Shown here one piece after another: positions 8,059 to 16,422 of a stretch of 43,553 nt of DNA (within the stretch, counting starts at the first letter, position 1; the number at the start of each line of letters is the position of its first letter). The stretch is taken from positions 1 through 43,553 of the forward strand of contig JAKAYA010000014.1 in NCBI GenBank assembly GCA_021826965.1. Reading direction: 5' to 3'. The stretch is from Nitrospirota bacterium. Lineage in GTDB: Bacteria > Nitrospirota > Leptospirillia > Leptospirillales > Leptospirillaceae. The notes beneath the pieces are model-generated. The model was given only the letters and a program-made list of their open reading frames with translations. It did not search any database and was not told the DNA's origin. The position numbers and the translations under genes are program-made.

Positions 8059-9428
8059 GAGAGATCTTCTCCGAAATCTTTCCGGACGGCTTCGAGAAGA
8101 TCGAAGGACAAGGCTTCGATCTGGTCGCTGTCGGGACCTTCGAGCATGATCCGAAGAGCCGCTTCCGTCCCGGAATAACGGAGCAGGAGACGGCCATGCT
8201 TTTTGCCGAGCTCTGCCTCAACCTTCCGTGCGACTTCGGACAGGTGGCAAAGATCGCCCAGTGGCACTTTCTTGCGGACAGGCACGGTCTTCAACACCTG
8301 AGGAAACGGTTCGTAGACCATTGCTGCGTCTTCCAGGGAAAGCCCTTTCTCCACCAGAAGCGACACCACCTGAATCGCCGTCATCAGACCGTCTCCCGTC
8401 GTGTGGAAATCCCGGAAAATGAGATGTCCGGACTGTTCGCCTCCGAAGGACAGATTGTGGTTCTCGAGCTCTTCCAGCACATACCGGTCTCCGACCTGCG
8501 TCTTTCTCAGACGAATCCCCTTCTTTTCCATCGCAAGGTCGAGTCCCATGTTGCTCATGACGGTCGTGACGAGGGTATCCTCCTTCAGAAGATTCTTGTC
8601 TTTCAGGTGAGCGGCCACGAGAGCCATCACCGCGTCTCCGTCCAGAACCTTCCCGGCCCCCGTGACAAAAATCGCACGGTCGGCGTCTCCGTCGAGCCCG
8701 ACGCCCAGGTTCGCCCCGGAAGTCCGGACGGCTTCGGCCAGTTTTTCCGGATACAGCGCGCCGCACTGGTCGTTGATGTTGGTTCCGTCCGGCTGGTTCG
8801 CAATAGCCGTCACGTGGGCTCCGAGTTCCCGGAACGCCATCGGGGCCACCCGGTAGGCTCCGCCGTTGGCCAGATCCATCACGATGTGGACGCCGTCGAA
8901 CTTCTGTTTCCTCGGAATGGTGTTCTTGATGAATTCGATGTAGCGACCTTCCGCTCCGGAGAGTCGCTCCACCTTCCCGATCTGGTCGCCAGTCGGCCGG
9001 ATGCCGTCGATTTCCCGCTCGAGAACCAGTTCCTCGATGCGGAGTTCGACGTCGTCCGGGAGCTTTGAACCCTCCGAAGAAAAGAACTTGATCCCGTTGT
9101 CGGGATAGGGGTTGTGGCTGGCCGAAATCATGATGCCCGCATCGGTCCGGAGCGCCCGCGTCAGGAAGGCGATTCCGGGCGTCGTGAACGGGCCGACCAG
9201 GATCACGCTCACGCCCATCGAACAGATGCCACTCGTCAGGGCGTGTTCCAGCATATAGCCGGAAATCCGCGTGTCCTTTCCGATGACCACGCGATGGTCA
9301 CCCTGATACTTCTTGAACAGGAAAGCCGCCGCCCTTCCCAACCGGAAAGCCGTCTCCCCCGTCACCGGTTCGACGTTGGCCATTCCCCGGATGCCGTCCG
9401 TGCCAAAAAGCGTCCTTTCGCGTCCCAT
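8055..9428 (-). CDS. glmM: Phosphoglucosamine mutase
   Basis: The 457-residue protein begins MGRERTLFGTDGIRGMAN, the typical GlmM start. It contains the phosphoserine loop ISASHNPYPDNGIKFF, the metal-binding DGDADR, the sugar-recognition GGEQSGH and the phosphate-binding RYSGTEAALRIM near the C-terminus. It converts glucosamine-6-phosphate to glucosamine-1-phosphate for UDP-GlcNAc synthesis, between the GlmS and GlmU steps whose genes lie at 32801-36026. A GGAG ribosome-binding site precedes the ATG. Its stop overlaps the proposed CTG start of comEC. Confidence 0.95.
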   Translation of the reverse strand: MGRERTLFGTDGIRGMANVEPVTGETAFRLGRAAAFLFKKYQGDHRVVIGKDTRISGYMLEHALTSGICSMGVSVILVGPFTTPGIAFLTRALRTDAGIMISASHNPYPDNGIKFFSSEGSKLPDDVELRIEELVLEREIDGIRPTGDQIGKVERLSGAEGRYIEFIKNTIPRKQKFDGVHIVMDLANGGAYRVAPMAFRELGAHVTAIANQPDGTNINDQCGALYPEKLAEAVRTSGANLGVGLDGDADRAIFVTGAGKVLDGDAVMALVAAHLKDKNLLKEDTLVTTVMSNMGLDLAMEKKGIRLRKTQVGDRYVLEELENHNLSFGGEQSGHLIFRDFHTTGDGLMTAIQVVSLLVEKGLSLEDAAMVYEPFPQVLKTVPVRKKVPLGDLCHLSEVARKVEAELGKKHGRLLLRYSGTEAALRIMLEGPDSDQIEALSFDLLEAVRKDFGEDLS

Positions 9429-9583
9429 CGCCTTCTCCGTTCTCCTGTTCCTGTTTGAACGCCGGACGTTCCGGTTGAAGAACCGGAAAACCCGCCCGTC
9501 ATTCTACCCGATTTTACCCGCCGCACCAATGGGTTCGTGGAGGATTTCCCGTTTCGGAGACTCCCTAAACGCCATCCTTAGAC

Positions 9584-9614
9584 TTGACAGGGCATAACTA
9601 TAACATATATAGTT
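9584..9614 (+). promoter_or_regulatory. Rrf2 gene promoter with overlapping 19-bp operator
   Basis: TTGACA (9584-9589) and TATATA (9606-9611) are spaced by 16 bp. A perfect inverted repeat, AACTATA-N5-TATAGTT (9596-9614), covers the -10 element. Transcription should start around 9618, only 1-2 nt before the ATG at 9620, so the message is probably leaderless. The position fits autorepression by the Rrf2 protein. Confidence 0.7.
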
Positions 9615-9619
9615 ACAGT

Positions 9620-10063
9620 ATGGCAGCCAACAGTCGATTCGCCGTCGCCACACATCTCCTTGTCGGTCTGGGATACATTCCAGGCCACGCCCCACTTCAC
9701 GATCCGAAAAAAGGAGAATGGGTGAACTCCGCCCATCTGGCGGAGTCGGTCAACACCCATCCGGTCGTCGTCCGGCGCATTCTGGGGGATCTCCGGAAAG
9801 CGGGGCTCGTCGTCTCCCAGCAAGGAAAGAACGGCGGAGTGGCCTTGGGGAAAAAAACGGAGGAGATCACTCTCCTGGACATTTTCCGGGCGGTCGGGGA
9901 AGAGTCCGTCTTCGCCTTCAACCCCAACCCGCCCAATCCGAAGTGCCCCGTCAGCGTGAACATGTTCAGGCTGATCGAACCGGTCTTCCGCTCCGTCGGA
10001 GTGGCTCTCGAAAGCGAACTCGACCGAATCCGTCTGTCGGACCTGATTTCAGGGATCCGCTGA
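9620..10063 (+). CDS. Rrf2-family transcriptional regulator
   Basis: The 147-residue protein has the winged-helix architecture of Rrf2 proteins: SRFAVATHLLVGL, then VNSAHLAESVNTHPVVVRRILGDLRKAGLV as the helix-turn-helix, a wing GKNGGVALGKK, and the EITLLDIFRAVG segment. It has only one cysteine (residue 109), so the three-cysteine Fe-S site of IscR/NsrR is absent; it resembles the cluster-free YwnA type. The ATG at 9620 is chosen because the promoter -10 lies just upstream. A codirectional old-yellow-enzyme gene follows at 10160 and is the likely target, with the regulator also repressing itself. Confidence 0.88.
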   Translation: MAANSRFAVATHLLVGLGYIPGHAPLHDPKKGEWVNSAHLAESVNTHPVVVRRILGDLRKAGLVVSQQGKNGGVALGKKTEEITLLDIFRAVGEESVFAFNPNPPNPKCPVSVNMFRLIEPVFRSVGVALESELDRIRLSDLISGIR

Positions 10064-10159
10064 CCGGATTTTCCCGGGGTACCGGTCGCGCGTTACGTCC
10101 TCGTCCCGACCCGTCTCCGACCATGACCCGACAAACAACGTTTCAGGAGGATAGACACG

Positions 10160-11263
10160 ATGTCCCAAAGCACCATTGATCTTTTTTCCCCTTACTCGAT
10201 CGGTTCCCTCTCTTTGCCCAACAGGGCCGTCATGGCCCCCATGACCCGGAACAGGTCGGATGCGGGAAACGTCCCGAACGCCCTGATGGCGACCTATTAC
10301 AGACAGCGGTCTTCCGCAGGCCTCATCATTACCGAAGCAACCCAGGTCTGTCCCATGGGACAGGGGTATATCCGGACTCCCGGCATCCACTCGCCCGAGC
10401 AGATCGAAGGCTGGAAGCAGGTCACCCGGACCGTTCACCAGGCCGGGGGCCGCATTTTTCTCCAGCTCTGGCACGTCGGCCGGATCTCCCACCCGGATTT
10501 TCTGGAAGGACAGCTTCCCGTCGCCCCTTCGGCCATCGCCCCCCGTGGCGTCACCGCCTACACGATGGAGGGCCCGAAGGCCATCCCGACCCCCAGAGCC
10601 CTCGAGACTTCGGAAATACCGGGAATCGTCGAAGACTATCGGAAAGGCGCCGAAAACGCGAAACGGGCCGGATTCGACGGTGTCGAGATCCACGCTGCCA
10701 ACGGATATCTGCTGGACCAGTTTCTGGAAGACAGCACCAACACCCGGACGGATGCCTACGGCGGCTCCATTGAAAACAGGGCTCGACTGATCTTCGAAGT
10801 TCTCGAGGCCGTCACGTCCGTCTGGGAAAAAGAGAGAGTCGGCATCCGACTGTCTCCGGGTGGAACCTTCAATGACATGGGCGACTCCCGACCGCAGGAA
10901 ACCTTCGGCTTCGTGGTCCGCCGGTTGTCCGAGCGACGGATCGGCTACCTCCACCTGATCGAACCCGCCGAGCCGGAAGGCGAACATCCCTCTCCCGACC
11001 TGAGCGCGACCTTTTTCCGTCCGCTCTACAAAGGCACATTGATGCTGGCCGGAGGCTATTCCCGGGAAAAGGCGAACAATGTCCTGAAAAAGGGCCTTGG
11101 CGACCTGGTCAGTTTCGGAAGACCCTTTCTCGCCAACCCGGATCTTCTGACGCGATTTTCGAAAAACGCTCCCCTGAACACCCCGGATCCCGCCACGTTT
11201 TACGGAGGAACGGAAAAAGGCTATATCGATTACCCGACACTCGAAGAAACAACCTCGCACTGA
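10160..11263 (+). CDS. nemA: Old yellow enzyme family flavin oxidoreductase (N-ethylmaleimide reductase-like)
   Basis: This is a full-length 367-residue OYE. It has the N-terminal LFSPYSIGSLSLPNRAVMAPMTRNR, LFLQLWHVGR-type segment (IFLQLWHVGRISHP), GFDGVEIHAANGYLLDQFL with the substrate-binding His/Asn pair, TDAYGGSIENRARL, and the phosphate-binding SFGRPFLANPDLL. It uses FMN and NAD(P)H to reduce electrophilic alkenes, quinones or nitro compounds. GGAGG precedes the ATG. It follows the Rrf2 gene by 96 bp with no promoter I can see between them, and ends at a strong terminator. A role in electrophile or oxidant stress under Rrf2 control is inferred. Confidence 0.93.
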   Translation: MSQSTIDLFSPYSIGSLSLPNRAVMAPMTRNRSDAGNVPNALMATYYRQRSSAGLIITEATQVCPMGQGYIRTPGIHSPEQIEGWKQVTRTVHQAGGRIFLQLWHVGRISHPDFLEGQLPVAPSAIAPRGVTAYTMEGPKAIPTPRALETSEIPGIVEDYRKGAENAKRAGFDGVEIHAANGYLLDQFLEDSTNTRTDAYGGSIENRARLIFEVLEAVTSVWEKERVGIRLSPGGTFNDMGDSRPQETFGFVVRRLSERRIGYLHLIEPAEPEGEHPSPDLSATFFRPLYKGTLMLAGGYSREKANNVLKKGLGDLVSFGRPFLANPDLLTRFSKNAPLNTPDPATFYGGTEKGYIDYPTLEETTSH

Positions 11264-11276
11264 TCCCGCCGAACAG

Positions 11277-11302
11277 AAAAAGGGGGCTTTCGCCCCCTTT
11301 TT
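11277..11302 (+). terminator. Rho-independent terminator after nemA
   Basis: An 11-bp perfect stem AAAAAGGGGGC / GCCCCCTTTTT with a TTTC loop is followed by TTCTTGTTT. It lies 14 bp after the reductase stop codon. Confidence 0.92.
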
Positions 11303-11434
11303 CTTGTTTGCCGATTTTTTACATGACTTTCGACTGTCCTCTTGTTCCCTTCCGTCCGAAAAGTCGATAATGAACACAAGCCGGAACGCCGAAATCCGTC
11401 TTTCGGATCCGGCACCACGCTCACCGGAGACAGC

Positions 11435-12313
11435 ATGACCCCTTCGTCCGAACGGGAAGAGCAGAACATCCTCGCCTGCCGGATCCTGACAACGCTCCCG
11501 TCCAGCATCGGGCAGGTGCGCCTGGTGTTTCCTGCCGACGGCTGCTACCAGCAGATCCGGTTCGAACAGAAAATCCACGGCGGTTTCCTTCGACACCGCA
11601 GCGACTTTCTGGACCGGGGATCCGCCTTCGGGAACGACCTTGCCCACAAGGGTCGACGCCTGTTCGTCCTGAACAGGGACGACGCCCCCGGCACCCGCGA
11701 ATGTCTTCTGCCCATCCTTTTCGGAGTGCATGTGCTGGGATGGGTCGGGGCTCCCCTGCCTCGCATGGATTACTGGAACCAGTATCTGCGGGGTTACTGG
11801 GCGCGCTGGATCCGGACTTTCGCCGAACGCATGGCACATCGTCAGATGGCCCGGGGCAAGATCCCCCATCTCGAATTCGACGGTCCGATCCTGGAGAAGA
11901 AATCCCTCCGTCTTCTCGCTTCCCGCCTTTCCGACGACGGGGAAATCTTCGGAATGGTCTATGTCCGCCCCGACAAACTGGACATGTCCGATGCGCTCGC
12001 CGATATTCTGCGCGCGGCCGTGCGGGAAGGAGATGCGGTCGGCGCAGCCGATACCGGCGCCACCGCTCTCTGCCTGGGCGGTTCTCCGGAAGGCATCCGT
12101 TCCCGGATGAACAACCTGTTGTCCGACGCCGTCGAACTCGACTGGCGACTGTCGGCCGAACTGCGTTTCGGCACCTGCGACAGAGGCCGTTTCCGGGACG
12201 TTTCGATCCAGCGCATCCGGCCATTGGGGCGCCCTGTCTCCGAGCACTCCTCCCGCCTCTCGGAAACCTTCCGGCGCCTGGGCCTGATCACCAAACCCCG
12301 TCGACAGGGTTGA
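11435..12313 (+). CDS. Hypothetical protein with possible degenerate GGDEF-like C-terminal region
   Basis: The start ATG at 11435 has GGAGA 5 nt upstream; the frame is open further 5' without such a site. The 292-residue protein has no signal peptide. Its N-terminal part has strand-rich segments (GQVRLVFPADG, KGRRLFVLNRDD, CLLPILFGVHVLGWVG). Residues ~180-250 (EIFGMVYVRP, LADILRAAVREGDAVG, ALCLGGSPEGI) have the spacing of a GGDEF fold but lack the GG(D/E)EF signature and the metal-binding residues. At most this would be a catalytically dead domain. I do not recognise the family, and the GGDEF suggestion is weak. Confidence 0.6.
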   Translation: MTPSSEREEQNILACRILTTLPSSIGQVRLVFPADGCYQQIRFEQKIHGGFLRHRSDFLDRGSAFGNDLAHKGRRLFVLNRDDAPGTRECLLPILFGVHVLGWVGAPLPRMDYWNQYLRGYWARWIRTFAERMAHRQMARGKIPHLEFDGPILEKKSLRLLASRLSDDGEIFGMVYVRPDKLDMSDALADILRAAVREGDAVGAADTGATALCLGGSPEGIRSRMNNLLSDAVELDWRLSAELRFGTCDRGRFRDVSIQRIRPLGRPVSEHSSRLSETFRRLGLITKPRRQG

Positions 12314-12333
12314 CCCCTTACTCCAGCGGATCT

Positions 12334-13875
12334 TTAGAAGAACAGCGGGAACCGGAGACTGATCGCCACGTTGGGCGCATCGGGGGTCACGCCGGCCGCC
12401 AGGTTCACCATGAAGAAGAACTTCGGGCTCACGTTGTAGGTTCCCCCGAACAGGACCGAGCCCAGCTGGAGCACGCGGGTCAACGGGACCTGTACGCCGT
12501 TTTCGGACGGAGGCCAGATCGTCATCTGGTCGTATCCGACAGTGAAGATCGTCTTCTGGCTGAACGAAAACCAGCCGCCGAAGTTCAGGTCCGTGGCATT
12601 TCCCGGACTGATGTTTCCGAGAGCGCCTCCGAAGTTTCGGGAAAAGTTGTAGATGTAGTTCAGGTTGGCGTAAAACACCACCGGCGTGATCGGAAAGAAG
12701 AGCGAAAGTCCTGGCTCCAGCGACCAGAATCCGGTCCCGGTGGGCAGGTCGTTCAAAAGTCCTGTGGCGGAGTTGACGGGAAGAGTGAACGGATTCGTTC
12801 CGGTCGTCGATTTGGCAATGATGTTTCCCATCCAGAGCACCCCCAGAAACGGACTGGAGTTGAACTGGTAGTGGGCACCATAATCGATGTCCCCCAGTCC
12901 CCTCCCGAACTGGTTCGTCAGAGTGGGCGCTCCCGTTCCTCCCGAAGCGGTCACAGGAGAAGTCACCGCCGTCTGCGTCCGGTAGACGTAAGGGACATCC
13001 GCCTCCAGCTCCAGCTTGTCGGTCACCCCCAGAAAAACCGCGATCATCTCGACGTAGTAATCTTCGTCCACCCGCTGGATTTTGACTCCCGTCGACGAAG
13101 GAAGAATCGGAAAGAGAGAGAAGTTCTGGGAAGCCACCTGGGTCGAGGTGTCGTGAAGGTACAGAAAGACGTTCTCGACCTCCACCTTTCCGGCGGGAAG
13201 CAGGAGATAGGTCCCCTTGCGCCGCTTTTCTCCCTCCACGGTCACCACTCGAGCCGGACGGGGGGGAACGGGCTGAGGTGGCGCCGGTGAACGAAAAGCG
13301 ACTTTTTCGTCGGGAAGGTATCCGACGATGTGAACGATCCGGTGGTGTCTCCAGCAAGATTCCTGGTGTCTGGCGCACAACAGCCTGCCGGGAATGGCCC
13401 GCTTGCCGAACGACACGACATGAATCCGGCCGGGGGCGATTCCGATGCCCAGGAGAAAGCGCCGGGCCGAACGTCCCCGGTCGAGTCCAAGCCGGAAGTT
13501 GTAGTCCTGGTTGCCCCGTTCGTCCGAATGGCCGATCAGCAGGATTTCCACTTTGGGGTAACGCCGGAGAAGGACGGCATCGTCCCGCAGGATCCGGCGG
13601 TCCCGGGAAGTGAGATCCGCCCTCCCTGTCGCAAAGGAAAGATCCTTTCGCGACAGATCCTTCAGCCGGTGCAAAAGCTCTTTATCGGAATGAAGAAGTT
13701 TGCCCGATCCGTTTTTTTGTGGCGAAGGATCCGCCCGCGCCTCCTGGGAAAACACGACAACCATCACCAGAAAAACCATGCCCCGAATCGATAAGAACAA
13801 AAGTTTCCAGGCGTCCGGCGAAAGACCGGGAACAGGAATTTCTTTTTTGGCGGGACCAAAAGCGGATCGGTTCAA
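12334..13875 (-). CDS. Outer-membrane protein: N-terminal OmpA/Pal domain fused to C-terminal beta-barrel (FapF-like)
   Basis: The 513-residue protein has a long signal sequence (LLFLSIRGMVFLVMVVVFSQEARA). An OmpA/Pal peptidoglycan-binding domain follows at ~75-185, with DLSFATGRADL, LIGHSDERG and NFRLGLDRGRSARRFLLG-like signatures. After a proline-rich linker, a ~290-residue region of alternating aromatic strands ends in FPLFF, a typical outer-membrane barrel terminus. The barrel is clearly related to that of the next gene (13907-15070): both have DVPYVYRT, GLGDI, NPGNATDL, VGYDQMT-WPP-NGVQ-PLT-VLQLGS and GVTPDAPN. OmpA domains usually sit C-terminal, so this order is unusual. TTG at 13875 has AGGAG 9 nt upstream. 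Inferred role: export pore or anchor for the amyloid-like proteins encoded upstream. Confidence 0.8.
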   Translation of the reverse strand: MNRSAFGPAKKEIPVPGLSPDAWKLLFLSIRGMVFLVMVVVFSQEARADPSPQKNGSGKLLHSDKELLHRLKDLSRKDLSFATGRADLTSRDRRILRDDAVLLRRYPKVEILLIGHSDERGNQDYNFRLGLDRGRSARRFLLGIGIAPGRIHVVSFGKRAIPGRLLCARHQESCWRHHRIVHIVGYLPDEKVAFRSPAPPQPVPPRPARVVTVEGEKRRKGTYLLLPAGKVEVENVFLYLHDTSTQVASQNFSLFPILPSSTGVKIQRVDEDYYVEMIAVFLGVTDKLELEADVPYVYRTQTAVTSPVTASGGTGAPTLTNQFGRGLGDIDYGAHYQFNSSPFLGVLWMGNIIAKSTTGTNPFTLPVNSATGLLNDLPTGTGFWSLEPGLSLFFPITPVVFYANLNYIYNFSRNFGGALGNISPGNATDLNFGGWFSFSQKTIFTVGYDQMTIWPPSENGVQVPLTRVLQLGSVLFGGTYNVSPKFFFMVNLAAGVTPDAPNVAISLRFPLFF

Positions 13876-13906
13876 GAAGGTCTCTCCTGTCGGACAATAC
13901 CTGGCC

Positions 13907-15070
13907 CTAAAAATACAGAGGAACCCGAAAGCTGATCTGGATATTGGGAGCGTCGGGCGTGACCCCTACTTCGACGTTCAGCAGATAGAAAAAATACCGG
14001 CTTACATTGTAGGAATAGCCGAAAACGAGAGATCCGAGCTGCAGAACCTGGGTCAAAGGGATCTGGACGCCGTTCTGGGTCGGAGGCCAAAGGGTCATCT
14101 GGTCGTACCCCACATCGAAAGACGCCTTGTCGTTCAGGGAAAATCCGGCGCCGAAACTCAGATCGGTGGCATTTCCGGGGTTGATCGTCCCGATGTTTCC
14201 CCCGAAATTCGCGGAAAAATTGTAGATATAGGCGGCGTTGGCGTAGAACACCACCGGATCCGAAGGATAGATCGCGGTCAGGGAGGGTTCGATGGACCAG
14301 AAGCCGGACCCGGTCGGCTGAGCTGTGAGGAGACCTGTCTGGGAGTTGATGGGAATCGAGAAGGGGTTGGTTCCATTGTTCGCCTTCCCGATGACGTTCG
14401 CGAGAAAATAGGCCCCGCCGAAACCGGAATGATTCAGCTGTTCATGAAGTCCGAACTCGATATCTCCCAGACCATTCCCGCTGGTGCCCGTCTGAAGGAG
14501 CGATCCGGATCCCCCGTTGATCGGATAGGACAGGACGCCTTCCGTCCGGTAGACATAGGGGACGTCGACTTCGGCCTCGAGATTGTTCGTGATTCCGTAG
14601 TAAAACGTCAGGACATCCATATAAATGTCCTGCTCGACAGACTCCACGTTGATCGTCCCGATCAGGATGGCCGGAAGAACGGTAAATCCCTGCAGGGCCA
14701 CCTGCGTCGCGGTGTTGTGAATGTATTCAAGGGTGTTTTCGACGAGAAGTTTTCCCTGGGGGACGAGGATGCCTGTATTGGTAACGAGGGTTTCGACCTG
14801 GGGAGGCTTTTTCTTCTTTTTCGCAGGCGCCTGTCCGACAGGAAAAGGTGCTCCGGAGGGCTGGCCGGAAGACGATTTCTTTTTCTTTGCGCGTTTTTTC
14901 TTGTCCGGTGGAGACGGCGCTTTCCCGCTAGACTCCGGGGACCCATCGCCCGGAGAGGCGACGGCAGGTGCATTCGATCCGTCGTCCGCTCCGGCCGCAC
15001 CCGTCCTTCCAGGGAAAATCACGAGAAAAACGAGAAGCAGTCCCCACACCCACAACCTTCGTACAGGCAT
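13907..15070 (-). CDS. Outer-membrane beta-barrel protein with lysine-rich N-terminal linker (FapF-like)
   Basis: The 387-residue protein has a signal peptide (LLLVFLVIFPGRTGAA), then ~60 residues rich in Lys, Pro and Ser (KKKRAKKKK, PAKKKKKPPQ). A ~290-residue beta-barrel ends RVPLYF, with a C-terminal phenylalanine suited to BAM insertion. The barrel is paralogous to that of 12334-13875 (see shared motifs there) and resembles the 'transporter'/MetA-pathway-like barrel families. In Pseudomonas, FapF is a barrel that exports amyloid monomers and is encoded beside a C39 peptidase, as here. FapF equivalence is an inference from context and architecture. The two barrel genes are 31 bp apart and likely cotranscribed. 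Confidence 0.8.
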   Translation of the reverse strand: MPVRRLWVWGLLLVFLVIFPGRTGAAGADDGSNAPAVASPGDGSPESSGKAPSPPDKKKRAKKKKSSSGQPSGAPFPVGQAPAKKKKKPPQVETLVTNTGILVPQGKLLVENTLEYIHNTATQVALQGFTVLPAILIGTINVESVEQDIYMDVLTFYYGITNNLEAEVDVPYVYRTEGVLSYPINGGSGSLLQTGTSGNGLGDIEFGLHEQLNHSGFGGAYFLANVIGKANNGTNPFSIPINSQTGLLTAQPTGSGFWSIEPSLTAIYPSDPVVFYANAAYIYNFSANFGGNIGTINPGNATDLSFGAGFSLNDKASFDVGYDQMTLWPPTQNGVQIPLTQVLQLGSLVFGYSYNVSRYFFYLLNVEVGVTPDAPNIQISFRVPLYF

Positions 15071-15234
15071 CGGCCCCCGGCTTTCCAGAATGCAAGGCAG
15101 ACAGATTCGGGACCGGCGATGTCCGACCCCGACGCAGACACAATCAGAATGATGTCTTGGGGAGACGCTCCCACGGTTTGAGCTCCGACGCCCGAAATCT
15201 CCGACGAGCCTCCTTTTCGCCAGAAAAAACGGTG

Positions 15235-15612
15235 CTAACGCCCGACTCTCCGGATGGACGCATGCGTATCATGCGAACCTGATCCCGAGTTCAGCTGGGG
15301 CGAAGAGCGAACCTCGTCCCACAATTTGACCCCGCGACCGACAGAGGGAAGAAGACTCAACGGATTCCCCGTTCTCTTCTCCTCCAGGCGAAACGCTTCG
15401 ACCGGCGAACCCAGAAAAACCTTCTCCTGTCCGGACGGAGCCGGACTCGTCCCGCGGTCCTGTGCCCGAACGAGAGAGGCAGAAACCAGGAGGATCCACG
15501 GAAAAACGGCCACAGCCATCCATCGCCACAACCCCACCGACCCCGGAACAAACGGATACCTCCGCTGGAATTGCCTGTCCTTCGAACGATCCTTGCGGTT
15601 TGTCCGCCTCAT
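15235..15612 (-). CDS. Small exported protein of the amyloid-like locus, unrecognised
   Basis: The 125-residue product has a basic N-terminus followed by a hydrophobic segment (WMAVAVFPWILLVSASLVRAQ) that ends in a signal-peptidase-like site. The mature part is short, polar and without cysteines. AGGGG lies 9 nt upstream of the ATG. It is followed after 164 bp by the barrel gene and preceded by the 253-residue exported protein by 27 bp, so it belongs to the same transcription unit. It does not carry the AF-SG-V-QN motif of its exported neighbours. I cannot name a family. Confidence 0.6.
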   Translation of the reverse strand: MRRTNRKDRSKDRQFQRRYPFVPGSVGLWRWMAVAVFPWILLVSASLVRAQDRGTSPAPSGQEKVFLGSPVEAFRLEEKRTGNPLSLLPSVGRGVKLWDEVRSSPQLNSGSGSHDTHASIRRVGR

Positions 15613-15639
15613 TTGAACGTTCCCCTGACCACCAAGGAA

Positions 15640-16389
15640 CTAACGATTCAAGAATCGGGACGCTTGCAGCATGCCGTTCAGACTCAGAACATGCGTGATG
15701 TTCCCGACATTGGAGACCGTTCCGTTCATGGACACGATATTGTGGATGAGCAGATTGTTCGCGGCGTTCTGGAGGACCGAAACAATCCCCGACGTATTGT
15801 CAAATGCGCTGGGGGTCACCAGATTCTGGAATGAATTCAGAGAAGCGGCAGGCTGGATCTGGACCACATTGCTATAGACATTCCCGTTCGAGGAAAATGA
15901 CTTCGTCGAAGCGGAGAAGGTCGTTCCGGCGGATTCCAGAGACGTTTGGGCAAGGCCCGAAAAGTTCTTCGAAAGGCTCTTGCCCTGGAAAGAAGTCGAA
16001 ATTCCCCCACCGCTCACAGAGGAAAGAACCGCTTTCCCGGGAGGAGACCCTCCGCTCGAAAACGGATTGCTTCCGGTCGAGGCGACCAGTTCGTTGCCCA
16101 CCGTCTGGAGGATGGTCTTGACCATCAGGGTCCCGTTAACGAAGGTCGAGCTTTCGATTCCAAACGAGAAATCGACTCCGGCCCAGGAAAATCCTCCCCT
16201 CATGCCGGCCAGGACACTGTCCGGAACCGGATGGTCCCCGGGAGATGTCCGCTCGTTCGGGGCGGCAAACAGAACCCCTGGCAGAAGGAGGACGAGAAAA
16301 ACCACCCAAAAGGCCCCAGACAGAAAGGATGTGACCGGACTCCGATGCGTCCGCCTGAAAACCGGTTGAAAAGAAAAAGAGCTGCTCAT
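15640..16389 (-). CDS. Exported amyloid-like/adhesin subunit candidate, large
   Basis: The start ATG at 16389 has GGAG 6 nt upstream; an upstream in-frame ATG (16401) has none. The ~249-residue protein has a signal peptide (WVVFLVLLLPGVLFAA). The mature region is rich in Ser, Asn, Gly and Val with no cysteine. Near the C-terminus it has SAFDNTSGIVSVLQNAANN, the same motif as the 117- and 172-residue proteins upstream, preceded by VVQIQPAASLNSFQNLV. Composition and motif suggest a beta-rich, secreted, possibly fibre-forming or fibre-associated protein, comparable in position to FapC or FapE. It lies 33 bp downstream of the C39 peptidase gene. Function is inferred. Confidence 0.7.
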   Translation of the reverse strand: MSSSFSFQPVFRRTHRSPVTSFLSGAFWVVFLVLLLPGVLFAAPNERTSPGDHPVPDSVLAGMRGGFSWAGVDFSFGIESSTFVNGTLMVKTILQTVGNELVASTGSNPFSSGGSPPGKAVLSSVSGGGISTSFQGKSLSKNFSGLAQTSLESAGTTFSASTKSFSSNGNVYSNVVQIQPAASLNSFQNLVTPSAFDNTSGIVSVLQNAANNLLIHNIVSMNGTVSNVGNITHVLSLNGMLQASRFLNR

Positions 16390-16422
16390 CGAAAACTCCA
16401 TATTTGAGAAAGAACTTCCCGT

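Noticed and set aside
9620-10063. IscR or NsrR assignment for the Rrf2 protein
   Set aside because: Only one cysteine is present, so the Fe-S ligand set is missing.
10049-13378. A 1109-codon minus-strand open frame
   Set aside because: It runs antisense through nemA and the next gene and out of frame through the OmpA-barrel gene. It has Arg/Gly/Ser/Pro-rich random composition and no ribosome-binding site or domain; GC-rich coding produces such shadows.
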